The notes under the pieces were generated by a model. That model saw only the letters and a program-made list of their open reading frames with translations. It was not told the origin of the DNA and ran no database searches. DNA of 64,000 nucleotides from Beta vulgaris subsp. vulgaris (Eukaryota > Streptophyta > Magnoliopsida > Caryophyllales > Amaranthaceae), in the NCBI RefSeq assembly GCF_026745355.1, contig NC_079210.1, positions 3,154,636-3,218,635 of the forward strand. Direction: 5' to 3'. The translations under genes and the position numbers were made by a program. Positions 36,620 to 48,071 of the stretch are shown piece after piece. Positions within the stretch are counted from its first letter, which is position 1. The number at the start of each line of letters is the position of its first letter.

Positions 36620-37384
36620 ATGGCCAGGCTGATAACTGGCTCTCAATCCTCACTGTTGCTTCCCCAACTTCAGCCACATGCTACCTTTCCTGGAAGCAGG
36701 CTTCGATCTGTAAAGTATGGGGGAGTCTCTGTTTCTTGTTATCTGTCCTTGGCAACCAAATCAAGGACCTGCCAACTTCCTTTAACATCTGTAGCTGTAT
36801 CTCAGCAAAATTCCCGCTTACACAAGGGCATTAGTGCCGCACCTGTTTCAAGTGCTTCGAGTCTCGACATTGAGTCACCAAGACTGGTTGTTGACGAACC
36901 TTATACTACTAGTGGAGGTGGTGATAGTGGTGGAGATGCAAATGTTGGAGGCGGGGGTGGAGGCGGGGGTGGGGGTGGGGGTGGAGATGGAGGTGATAAT
37001 GATGGTGGAAACAAAGGTGATGAAGGATCAGATGATGCTAATGCCAAGAAGAATAAGGCTCTCTTGATGTCCCAGAAATTTACCCTGGGCTATGCTGCCC
37101 TTGTCGGACTGGGAGGTCTTATGGGCTACTTGAAAAGTGGAAGCCAGAAGTCTCTAGCATCTGGCGGACTGTCTGCTCTGCTGTTATACTACGTCTACAC
37201 TGAGCTTCCTAAACGACCTGTCTTTGCTTCTTCGGTGGGTCTTGGCCTGTCTGCTGCACTCCTTGTTGTGATGGGATCACGATTCAAGAAGTCAGGAAAG
37301 GTATTCCCTGCAGGTGTTGTCTCACTCGTGTCTCTGATAATGACTGGTGGGTATGTTCATGGAGTTATGAAAACTTCACATTGA
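36620..37384 (+). CDS. FAX2: Protein FATTY ACID EXPORT 2-like, chloroplastic (TMEM14 family), 254 aa
   Basis: FAX proteins are plastid-envelope TMEM14 family members that move fatty acids out of the chloroplast. Residues 1-60 look like a plastid transit peptide (Ser/Thr/Arg-rich, few acidic residues: MARLITGSQSSLLLPQLQPH). A long glycine tract (about residues 95-130, GGGG runs with Asp/Asn) precedes the four-helix TMEM14 domain (about 150-252). Key stretches are FTLGYAALVGLGGLMGYLKS, SLASGGLSALLLYYVYTELP and FPAGVVSLVSLIMTGGYVHG. A Gly-rich linker with a TMEM14 domain is characteristic of FAX2 rather than FAX1 or FAX4. The coding region is a single exon; the splice acceptor abuts the start codon. 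Confidence 0.87.
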   Translation: MARLITGSQSSLLLPQLQPHATFPGSRLRSVKYGGVSVSCYLSLATKSRTCQLPLTSVAVSQQNSRLHKGISAAPVSSASSLDIESPRLVVDEPYTTSGGGDSGGDANVGGGGGGGGGGGGGDGGDNDGGNKGDEGSDDANAKKNKALLMSQKFTLGYAALVGLGGLMGYLKSGSQKSLASGGLSALLLYYVYTELPKRPVFASSVGLGLSAALLVVMGSRFKKSGKVFPAGVVSLVSLIMTGGYVHGVMKTSH

Positions 37385-37811
37385 GGTGAAGTTTCAGTTC
37401 TGTTAGCTGAAATCAAACAGTTTTGTTACTCCTAGTTGGACTGTCTTTTGGGTAATGAACTCGAAAATCCTGGGTGAACTGTAGAAACTGTTTAGTCTAC
37501 CAAAACTAGTGTGTAACCGTGGGATTGCATTTTAGCGTTTGTATCGGGATTTTTGTGTAGTACTGTAAATTACTTTGTTGGAATAACCCGCCATCATACG
37601 GAATTTGGCCAAGGACTATGGAGTTCAGTTGTTTTCTTAGTTCAACTGAGACTCATGAGTTAGCAGGTAACACTAGTTATTTATGACCGGCTTTTAGTGT
37701 CGGGCATGGCCTGGAATGGGTTTGATAAGGGGGCAACTGACAATCTGACATGACCCTGTTATTGGAAAATTATCACAGGCTAGCACGGTATGACTTTTGT
37801 CGCTTGTATTA
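37385..37811. other. FAX2 3' flank and start of a repeat relic
   Basis: Probable 3' UTR to about 37600. The stretch from about 37690 ('gtcgggcatggcctgg', 'tagcacggtatgac') resembles sequence at 38472-38640 ('ttgcatggtatgac', 'ttggcacgacatga'), as if one repeat had been split by the following MITE. Confidence 0.4.
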
Positions 37812-38469
37812 GAGCATCTACAATGGGTGGGTGGGTTGTTGTTGGTCTTTGTAGTTTTTCCATTCTCTCTCCTTTCCTCCTTCTTACACCTCACATCCCA
37901 CTAACTTTCCACCAACTCATCTTTTTTTTCTCACAATGGCTAGACTAGCTTTTCTAATTCTCTCTCTTACTTTTGGTATACTCCATCATATACTCTCTTT
38001 CCTATTGAAAATGTTCTTATTCTTATAATAGAGTAGATAATTTTTATTCATGTTTTAATTAGTAATATATTAATTAATTTATATACATTTGAATAATTTT
38101 AGGTAGGAGAAAGTTATTAGAAAGAATAGTAGGTTGTGAAAAAATATGATAAAATATATCAAACTTAGGCTCAATTTATAGATAATTTTTTTAATAGTTG
38201 TAATGTAATTTTTTTAAAAAAATTATAAGCTGATTTATTTACTTTAAAACAAAAAAACAACCTTGTAAAAAAAAAAAACAGCAACAATAAAGCAATATTG
38301 ATACATATGGCAACACCCCATTTGTTGTTATGCACACCATCCAAGGCATGGTTGGTCTAGAATTCCAGACCAACCAACTCCAAGGGCCAATTGCTCCAAT
38401 GGTAAAGCTAAGTAAAGCTAGCTTTACTTTTTGCTAGACCAACCAAATCCAACCCCATTGCTCATGCTC
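37812..38469. mobile_element. Tourist/PIF-Harbinger-like MITE, 658 bp
   Basis: The left end GAGCATCTACAATGGG and the right end (reverse complement GAGCATGAGCAATGGGG) form the TIR. It is flanked by TTA at 37809-37811 and 38470-38472, the 3-bp TSD of this superfamily. The interior is AT-rich without a transposase. Confidence 0.78.
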
Positions 38470-39681
38470 TTAGGTACAACTCAGTGCAGCACAAGGTTTA
38501 CTGGCCCCCAGCACGACCCGCTCGTAAACAGTTGTCATAACCTTGCATGGTATGACTTATGTGTTATGTCGTATGACCCCATGCAACACGAGGCTCGTGG
38601 ACTTGGCACGACATGATTATCGGATCAAGTGCAATCCATACATGAAATTATTTTGATAGGGGACATACGGGATTACGGGTATCTAACAAAAATTGGTGGT
38701 AATGGAATTATAGGTAACAAGAATTGGCCTATGAGGACAAAAGTTCATTCAAAAACTGTGGGAAATTTCCATTGTTATCCCGTAGTACTTTAGAAATGCT
38801 AATTGATGACAATGGGAATTTACGAAGAAAAAGTAGTATAATCATCATCATGAATATTTTACATGAATTACTTTTTAGAACTATCTATAAATTTGTGATT
38901 GCTACTACCATTTATTGTAATGAGTCGTGATTTCTAACTTTGATAACATTTGAATCACATCAACAACTTTAAGGTGAGTTTGGTTGAGAGGAAAGTATTT
39001 TCCAAAGAAACTTTTTTCCTCACTTTGGTTTGGATCAGATCAAGGAAGGCAAAATGTGGGTTGAATTTTATTTTTCAAGAGTCGAAAATTACTTTATCTA
39101 GGGAGGTAAAGGAAATCACACTTTTTCCCACTCTATCAAACAATAACACAACACAAACAACGGAAAATGATTTCAGACCTGTTCTCTTCGGCATAAAACA
39201 GTTGAACTGAATTGAACTGAACTGAGTTGATCTGAACTGAAATGAATAGTGATATGTGAGAGTCTAAATATTGTCCAGCTGAACTGAATTAAACTGAAAA
39301 TAAGTTGTGGATAACAGACCCTTCATTACTTTAAAAATCTCTATTGTAATGTCCCTTGGACCAAAAAATTGAGGCCCCTATTGACAGAAACAAACAAAAG
39401 GAATATCTTAATTACACCATCAAGGCAAATCAAGGCCTAAGAAGAACCCAGATTGAATCTAGGGACTACTTATAAATCACTAACAGCCACAGGAAATTAA
39501 GTGGTGGGAATTCTTTTTCTATGAACTTTGTCACCAGGTGACCATAAATGAAGTATTGGTTGGTACAAATCAAAGGCCAATTTTATGCGAAAACTTCAGT
39601 CCAAACGAATAATAATACATAAAATGACACAAATGATTCTGTAGATAGCTCTGCAATATGGGAACACCTTGAGAAATATCC
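38470..39681. repeat. Intergenic with MITE-like relics
   Basis: 38472-38650 is the right part of a 'cacgac'-rich repeat. 38970-39170 has the 'gtttggttgagagg'/'ccactctatcaaac' look of a decayed Tourist-like MITE. 39173-39321 is rich in 'gaactgaa' words between 'gacctgttct' and 'taacagaccc' and may be a second small MITE. No gene recognised. Confidence 0.35.
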
Positions 39682-41254
39682 ATGGCTTTGAACTTCACAA
39701 CTAGCAGTGCTAATAAGGCTTTGTTTGGTTGTGTTCCTAAATTCTTTCCATCATCAAATAAAGACCTTTTTAAGCTCAACCCATCATTACTGTCATCATC
39801 ATCATCATCGTCGTCATCAGGAGCACATCTAAGATCGTCAGCTGCTCAATCAGAAGGAAGTCAAGGAAGAATTACAACAGAGGAGGAGAGACAAGATTCT
39901 TTTGATGATGCTGGTAAGTTTACCTTTTTGTTGTTCTTTTTTTTAGATTGAATCATTCTCTTTTTTTCTTATGGAGGAGTAAATGCATTAATAAAGATTG
40001 AACTCTGCAAAAACTTTTGATATACTGAATTTTAGGCTGGTTTGAAAATAAATATGTGCATGTTAATACACATTCTCAATTCTCAGGTGATAATAGTTTT
40101 GTTTTCATTGGTTCTGTTTGGCATTACTAGCTGAAAATAAACTGTAACTGATAAGATAAAGCTGAAACTAATAAGGTGCTCGAAGTGATAAGGTAACTGA
40201 TTAGATCCTTTCAGTTAACTTTTAACTGTTATCTAACTGTTACGCATATATGCAAACCTTAGATTTTTTTGTGGTTTGTGTTTCGAACATGTTAAGATGA
40301 TGCTCCGTTTTTTCTCTGAATTGCCAATAATGTAGTTCTTGTTTAGACTACAAATCTAATTTTCGAGAAGAATGTAATTCTCTACTTAAGTAGTTTGGGA
40401 TATGATAGAAACGTCCTAAGTAGATTAGGAGGCTTCTTGGAGAGAGGAAAAAAAAACCCGAAGTGTGAGTTCATTCTTGAAGATGGGTTAATCTTGTCCT
40501 GTACTTATGGTCATTCAGTTGTCTTAACACACTAGAACAACAGCTTTTGATGTCCTGGTACGTTACTCGTACTTGGGTACTCATGTTGGTTGCAGATACG
40601 TGTCAATTGTCCACTTCAAATTTTCTATGAATTTTTTGCCCATGATTTAGTTATAAAATGAAGTGTCGAAGTATCCATGTCCAGTATTAGATTTTCGAAG
40701 ATATGTCACGTACACCTATGAAGAAGCGAAGTATCTGCATAACGTATCTACTAGTTAAGGTCCCTGGCGTAACTATATTTTATCTATGTTGATTAAATAG
40801 GGCAATTCACTTCTACAAGGGCACAGCTGGGTCTACTGGAACAACTCACTTCATCTGCTGCTGCTGGTATGGAAAAGTGGAAACTAATAACTAAGATCAC
40901 TCCTAAGAAAAACTTAGTACCTCATATGAAGCTCACTTTCATACAATGTATATCTCAGGTTATGAGAGTGACTCTGGAAAATTAACCATAAGAGAGCAGC
41001 TCGCGCAATTGGTAGGAGGCGACAGAGATGACGACTTCATGATTCCGTTGGGTAAGAAGAATCTGAAGAAAGTGAGTCCTAAGTTCTTGAGCATATCACA
41101 GAAACGCAACATAAGAAGACAAAGCTACCTCAATGAAGTGTCAAAAAGGAATGATTCAGTTTTCTTTGCCACCATAGGGGGGTTTGTTCTCCTGCCCCCT
41201 CTACTTATTCTAGGCATTGCTATCTTAACTGGCTATGTACAACTCTTTCCTTGA
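39682..41254 (+). CDS. Small plastid membrane protein of unknown function (At1g42960-like?), 3 exons, 197 aa
   Basis: Exons 39682-39913, 40801-40866, 40959-41254; both junctions keep frame (594 nt). Residues 1-60 are Ser-rich with scattered basic residues (MALNFTTSSANKALFGCVPK), as in chloroplast transit peptides. A conserved-looking soluble part follows (TTEEERQDSFDDAGQFTSTR, LGLLEQLTSSAAAGYESDSG, KLTIREQLAQLVG), then a basic stretch (KKNLKKVSPKFLSISQKRN). One C-terminal transmembrane helix lies at about residues 172-193 (FFATIGGFVLLPPLLILGIA). I recall a similar Arabidopsis protein annotated as a chloroplast inner-membrane protein of unknown function, but the locus name is from memory. No enzymatic motif. 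Confidence 0.82.
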
Positions 41255-41430
41255 CACTACAAGATACAGAAAGTATACTACTTTTATCTTCAAAGATCAA
41301 AACACAAGGATGATCAAAGTTAAGCTCAAAGCTAGCTCCTTGTATATATGTTAATATCAATTAAAGTTGCTTGATTTTATGAGCAGAAAAGTTAAGGTTA
41401 ACATCCTCCTTTTTTTTTCATTGATTACAC

Positions 41431-41564
41431 CAGTGTTACCTAATTCGCTATCTAATTTGCCTTTTGAATTTGTCAATTCGCCCAAAATGAGCCAAAAATA
41501 AACCAAAACCAACCATACTTCGCTTTTCTCAATTCGCGATTCGCGGGGGAATTAGGGAACACTG
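41431..41564. mobile_element. hAT MITE, 134 bp, with perfect 8-bp TSD
   Basis: The left end CAGTGTTACCTAATTCG mirrors the right end (reverse complement CAGTGTTCCCTAATTCC). CAGTGTT is a typical hAT terminus. Flanked on both sides by gattacac (41423-41430 and 41565-41572). It sits just beyond the 3' end of the plastid membrane protein gene. Confidence 0.9.
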
Positions 41565-41572
41565 GATTACAC

Positions 41573-42489
41573 ACTGAATATAAGGTTTTATTGCTATATT
41601 ATACTTTGCGGTCTGGGATCACTTCCCACGCATAGTTGATCTGTCCTAAATAAGTTTTTACATTTTTACTGGTCGTTTAGTTGAATACAGAAAGTCATAT
41701 ATTATAGGAAGTTCATTTTTCTCATGTGATAGCATTTTTTATGTTTTTGTCAACCAAACAGTTTTACATTATTCCACTTCCTAGAAACTTTTACTTCTCA
41801 TGTTTTTATGTCAACCAAACAAGGATTTAATTAGCAACATATAGTGGAAACGGGAAAGGAGAAACCGGCTAGTTGGGACTATTCAAATCATTTACAAGAT
41901 TAAACAAAGATCCCCTCTTTGTCTTTGATGATAATCTAATCAAAATAAGCCTTCTTCCATGTTATTCACACATTAAGGTTCTTCAATATTGTCACAATAC
42001 TTCTACTTCTATTACAAATTTACAAATAAAAATATTTCTACCATTATTGCCTACCAAACTGGTCATGAGAAACGCCACCCTCCATTAGACCATTAATGCG
42101 AAGGAAATCCAAAAGCCAAACACTTGATTAAAGTTTCAAGCTTATTCCTTGTATGCGCGCGCGCACACACACAAGAGACATTGACACCCCTGAGACTTAA
42201 AACTCCTGAAAATTCAGCACTGCGCAGCCCCAAGTATGTCAAACAAACGGTAACAACCCTACGGAATCAACCTACACATCGTAGATACTATATTCTACGT
42301 TCCTCAACTGCCACCTCACAATACAAATAAGAAATCATACAAGATGCATTTTGGTTTTCACCAAGTTATTTGATACTACTTTCATTACTTGGGAAAATAC
42401 TTGTTACAAATTTATCTCTGTTCATAACTAATCACAAGATTATTCGATGACAGTTCAATTCCATACACTGAAGCATAAAAAACGTTCTA
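41573..42489. other. Intergenic, 3' flanks of two convergent genes
   Basis: Contains 'caaccaaacagttt' and 'caaccaaacaagg' words near 41750 and 41812 and a short 'gcgcgcgcacacacacac' microsatellite near 42157. No gene recognised. Confidence 0.45.
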
Positions 42490-45400
42490 TTATACTTCTG
42501 AGACTTTCAATGTTGCATAAGCTGAATTCTCGTACTTTCCATCCCATCTGTAGGCAATGTTGATCATCAGTAACTATAACTCTGACATATTCTACTAAAA
42601 GCAATCCAGAGCCACTCTTGAAAAGGAGAAGAAGAGAGGAGGGGGGGGGGGGGGAACAGCCCGCTATAACTAACCTGCTTTCTTCGCTTTCTGGAACTTG
42701 AAGTTCCAAATGAGCTTCGTACGGATGGAATACTGTGTCCAAATCCTTATCTAGCACTTTGTCAAGACTTGGGGGGTCCCACTGCGATTAACACATGAAC
42801 TTTATATAAATGCACTGGCAAACTGTATGTTGCGGGAATGGTTACTGATTTCAGAGGAACTTATCTTCGAAAATTTCGTGTTTGATCAAACATGAATATT
42901 TCCAAAAGTTCTGTTATTCAATTAATTTATGTTTATAGTAGTCTTATTCTTTAATGTTCTTTGTAGATTTCCATTTGATTTTACACAGAACAGAGTTCAT
43001 AACTAAACTCAAACAAAAAGAGATCTTGAATGCAGGGGGAAAGAAACTACACCTTTGGAGCGTTATCCTTGTCAATGGTGAGAGCTCTGATTCCCTGTGA
43101 ATAATAAGATTCAGTGGATACATATATATACCAGGATAGTAGAGATAGCAGCCACATTATTCATTTGGGACTAACCTCATACATATCATCTGATATAATT
43201 CTTCTTAGAATGTTGATAGTGAGTCTAAACTCTCTTTTAAGACATTCAGACAAAGTTTGTTTCCTTCCTTCACGTACCTGAATAATTTTCATGAGAAAAT
43301 GGATCAATAAAATAAGGGGATTGGCGAGCCTATACCAAGCCCATGTCAGAATGAATCAGTGAGATATGGGAAGAAGATCGTTGGGTCAATGTCTAACCCA
43401 CTCCAAGATGGATGCGACAAGCCCATATCATGCAGAGAGGTAGACAACAAACAAGTCCATAAGGTTTCATCCTAAAACCAATTGACATTAGGAAGAGTAG
43501 CCCGCTAGACTAGTATACTAGTCGTCTAGTCACCTTAATAAAAATATAAAATTATACAACTGGGGACAAATCTTTTCCACAAACACGCACGGGAAGCTCC
43601 CAACATAGAGAAGAATGGAGATGATTCAAACAGAAAAAAAGAAAAGGTTTGAAAGAAAGAAAAGTGCAAAGTTCAAGGATTTCATGCTCTAGCAAACAAA
43701 ATTAACATAACAAGGATAGGATAGATTAGTACCGATCTCAATGTGATTTTCAATCCAGTAGGAGATGATCTCTTCAGCCCCTTAAGAACTGGGCCAATCC
43801 ATCCATTTCCTTCTTTCAGTGATGCAGCTTCCTGAATAGTATATATTGTCACTAAGAACATGCTCAAGCAATGAAAACATTAAAGAAGCTCAAACTAGTC
43901 CATCAATGGAAGCTTACAAATGATTCTATAATCTCTTCCACTGAATCCTTTGAAAAGCATTCGTCAATTATCGACTGCCTGGAACATTATCAAGAGTTTA
44001 TTAGCATTTGGGTTAGAAGTTTCAGAAAAACACGCAGGTTGAATATGTTACTTGTTCAAAATGCTGCTTGCATCAATCTGAACTTCTGAAGAGAACTCTT
44101 CAATCAATGACTTCACTGCATCCTTGTCACCCTTATTCAAGCTAACCAAGTGTTTCTCTAGCTCAGGTAATTTCTGTTTTGAGAAATATCATTGGTAAAC
44201 AATACGAATATATAATAGTAATAATTTTAGCAAATCCATGAAACGTGATATTTGCTTCCCACACATTGGCTTCCAGAAAATATCATACAGCCATTTAATA
44301 AAAGAGAAGAAATTAAACTCATGTAGCTAAATCAAATAGGTAATGGAAGGATCAAAGGATCACAGAACGCAGCATGGGAGTGTAATATGCCACATCGCTT
44401 GGGTATAAATAGGATCATTATGCATATCTTAATATGAATATCTTCTTTTTGTGGGGAAAGATCAGGCATTGGACACTTGCAAATACGCATTAGGCAGTAT
44501 TTTAAGCATTATGATACTCATATACCCACGAAATTCTCTGAGATCCCAGCATTGATAGATAAAACATGCATCCTCTCTTTAAATGTGGGTGCAGTCCTAA
44601 CATATTCTCTAAATAATGGCATATATGTACCTCAGAAGGCACAAAATGAGTAGCTAGTCCAGCTGCAACCAGTTCCTTGCCATTTAATCTTGTTCCAGTT
44701 AAAGCTAAGAACTCACCTGGAAAGATGCAGCTAGAATGTCAAGCACATGCCTCAAGAAAGATAAGTTAAAAAAAAAACGTGATTGGATTGGAATATAGTA
44801 ACTGATCTCTGTGAAAATAATAATTTCCAGCCCAAGCTAATAGAAACATCTCAACCCCCATATTAATGGAAAGCTTGACGTCAACACTTATGATAATATA
44901 AGCGTGGTACATGATCATATATACATGAATTATATGTGACGTACATGTACCCAAGAAAGTATATACACTTTTATATATTTAGCTGATTCTATCAGGTGTT
45001 AAGACTTAGCACACAACACCTTCTCATAGTTGTACATGGAACTAAAAAATACAATTACCCGCAGGATCGTGTAGGAAAACATCAAAATAATACTAGTAGT
45101 TATTTTCTAAGAAAAAGAAAAGGTTGTGTTAAAATGGCTCTATATATAAGGCCCTAAAGCCCCACATCTTTACCGTATGTTTTCTTGGCGAATCAGATTT
45201 TCTACCCCCTTTATTACATATCATCCCTTGTTGCTTCCGTACATACTATGCTATTGCTCCCCTCAAACTTCCAACACATATTAGCAAAATAATTCACAAA
45301 TACTTTCACTTACCCAAGTGACCAGGCAAACGAGAATGTATGTAAGAGAAGCCACAGTCAGTGTGTAATCCAATTGCAGCTTCAGGAGTAGCAAAAACCT

Positions 45401-46854
45401 ATCCAAAGATGTTTAATTTAAATAAGATATAAATATCCAAGGTTAAAGTTCAGTAATAGGTACATAAAGAACAATTTTTTTAAGTGTAAGGAACAGACCG
45501 TTTTTTCTGTAACAACGGAAAATTTCATCGGAACCATCAATGATGCACCTCCACCCATGGCAATACCATTAACAAGAGCAACCTGGATAAGATGTTCACC
45601 AAATCTTACTAATAAATAATTTGGGATAAGCAAACTCAAGTGGGCATTCTATTTGTTCAGCTACTAAATTAGGCTCTCGACCGTTTTTTTTTTGTGACTA
45701 CCTGAGTTTTCTTGTAGGTGTGGATGTGATGACAAAGCCAATACATCCTATAAACCACTTCGAGGCAGGAGTCCTCTGCCAACAGAAAATCACAGGACTA
45801 ACATCATTACCAATATCTACATCAAGGTTGAAAAGCACATCTAAAAAATCATAAGTACAAACTTATTACTTGTATCCTTTCCCCCATAGAACACCTTTAA
45901 ATCCCCTCCAGCTGAAAATGCACGGCCTGCTCCCTAAGCAAGCCAATAGAAGAAGGTCAATAATCGAAGCAACTAATGATCATAGTTTAATAAGAGAGAT
46001 ATAACTCTTTTCGTACTTCAAGAATAGTGATTTACAAAGATAAATTACTAAAGTGCAGTATCAAAGAAATATAGTTTCATCAACCACTAGAGCAATGACT
46101 TGTTTGAGTAAAGAAATTCAGCTTCTATGGTATATAATGAAAATAATATCGGCAGTTAAAATTAAAGTTCAAAACAAGAATAGGGCCTCAAAGGCAGAAC
46201 CTTGATTAATATAAGTTCAACATTCTCATCCTTCTCCCAGTTTTCCAAATATCCTGCTAACAGAGAAACCTGTGTAGATCACAAAATAATCTCAGTTTCA
46301 CTTCAATAGACAATCCCAAAAGCAACCCTAATTCTGCACTAACTGAGCTTAGCTATGGCTAAAACTTACGCACCGTTTCTGGCGAAATCACGTTGAGATG
46401 ACGAGGCCGATTTAGAGTAATCAATCTCACATTGCCTGCTACTTCTCCAATAACAACCTGATAACCATTTCAAAAGATTCAAATGCATAAGAACCCATCC
46501 TCACAATATTGAACATCACACGACTACCCATCTCATTCACCCTTAATAAATTCATAATAACACAAAAATCTACACAAAGATGATAGAAAACACATTAACA
46601 CAATATATGCAGTGTAGCACACCCATGAATCATTCTCCAACTCAACTCATGACAGACTTAATAAACCATAAAAACCAAGAAACAATCTTTCAAGCTTTAC
46701 AATGGTCCTTGATTAATCATACAAAAAATGATTCAGAGAAGTCCTTCAAATTAATGACATATTGCATATAAGAACATAAACTGCAGTATAATGTCAAACA
46801 ATTGTGCTAATCACATAAAATCAGAGAACTTACTGGTTCATCTGAGTTTGCCAT
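42490..46854 (-). CDS. 3-hydroxyisobutyryl-CoA hydrolase-like protein (CHY family, crotonase fold), 15 coding exons, 385 aa
   Basis: The enzyme class hydrolyses 3-hydroxyisobutyryl-CoA in valine catabolism. Coding exons, 5' to 3' on the minus strand: 46854-46834, 46457-46374, 46269-46201, 45933-45870, 45775-45702, 45582-45499, 45398-45314, 44716-44631, 44173-44052, 43978-43918, 43831-43733, 43277-43176, 43094-43053, 42781-42675, 42547-42490. Every junction keeps frame (1158 nt). Motifs: RLITLNRPRHLNVIS, GAGRAFSAGGDLK (residues 59-71), IAMGGGASLMVP (oxyanion region) and FATPEAAIGLHTDCG with catalytic-type Glu138 and Asp146 eight residues apart, then NGWIGPVLKGLKRSSPTGLK. Length fits the family (378-387 aa). 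The C-terminus ...ATLKVSEV has no peroxisomal SKL-type signal. A 5' UTR intron (about 46888-47164) is likely. It may be the HIBYL-CoA-hydrolase-like 5 type. Confidence 0.95.
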
Positions 46855-47270
46855 CTTTGATTATTACTCAACTCTAAACCTTTAAGGCTGCAGAAGAAAA
46901 TGAGAAACATATCATGAAAAATCCAAGTGGGTAACACAATAAAAATTGGAGCTTTTAAATCACATTTGACAGCACAGATCAATTGCCTTATTGCACAAGA
47001 AAATAATGAAGATAGCAATAGTACAACACCCAGAAATTCAAAAGTGCCCAAATCATCACAGAAGCAATATAATGAAAAGAACATGAATACCCAAAAATCC
47101 AACGTATGTATATGATCATAATAAAAAATCAGAACTTGTGAAAATAATTGGGCAAAAAAATTACCAGTGAAACTGAAACCAACACAAGGGTAGTCTGAAG
47201 AGTGATGATTCTTTGAACAAACAATATAAAGAGTAAAATTGGGTAATATAGCAAATGAGAAATGAATTGA
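46855..47270 (-). promoter_or_regulatory. Probable 5' UTR with intron of the CHY-like gene
   Basis: On the minus strand a donor, cactg|gtaatt (47164), and an acceptor, ttctgcag (46888), bracket a 277-bp intron between a short leader exon (from about 47165 upwards) and the exon carrying the ATG. Inferred from splice signals. Confidence 0.5.
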
Positions 47271-48011
47271 AGTAGGTGAAGTTGTCAGCTAACTTTCAAC
47301 TGGTTTTATCAATTTTCATGAAGTGAAAGATGGGAAAAAGAGGTGTGATATAAATAGGAATAAATAGTAGTAATTGAAGAAAGACTTGTAGATGGGTCAT
47401 TATTAGTATAGTATATTTGTTAGTGGGACCAAGCCAAGAATACGGTACCTACTACGTACTAGTAGTTAGTACTAGCACATCCACATCTCATTTTTTTGGT
47501 AGTGGCAAAGTCCAAACCTTGTTGTGTCCGTGGCCCAGCTTAATGCCACCCCTTTGTAACTTGCAAGACTTCAACTTCTTTTTTGTTTTTGTTTATATGC
47601 ACCACTTCTAGAAGAGGTAGCAAACTAGCAATTATAACTTGTAAGTTCGTGTACTTTTCCACACTAAACTTTGGCTGTGGAACATACCACAAGTTCTGGA
47701 CGTTGTTTATTTATTCAAAGAATGTTCAAAACAAACTTTGATTTTGTATTGGTTTTGAAAATAATTATTGCGATTTATGTAAGTTCTAGAATTGAATGGG
47801 TCTTTGATTTTCTACATTTGTATCAATGTAGTTTTAAAGAAAATAAAATAAGAAAAATAAATTGTATATGCTAATATTTGATTAATTACAGTATTAACGA
47901 CGCACATTTCTTAGATGAAGCAATTGATAGTAGTGTACTCTTGATTACTTGATTGTCTCTCTTTTGTTGGCTTTCGATTGGTTTTGATATTTGTTGTAGA
48001 CATTATAGGAG
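47271..48011. other. Promoter side of the CHY-like gene, otherwise nothing recognised
   Basis: AT-rich sequence between the divergent leader and the copia remnant. No coding gene supported. Confidence 0.45.
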
Positions 48012-48071
48012 GTAAGCATTTCAACAAAATTGTTGGATTATGTAAGCATTTCAACAAAATTGTTGGATTAT
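48012..48071. repeat. 30-bp tandem duplication at the copia end
   Basis: 'gtaagcatttcaacaaaatt' at 48012 is repeated exactly from 48042. The second unit runs into 'gttggattatgagaaactcc', which looks like the outer end of the copia LTR. Confidence 0.9.
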
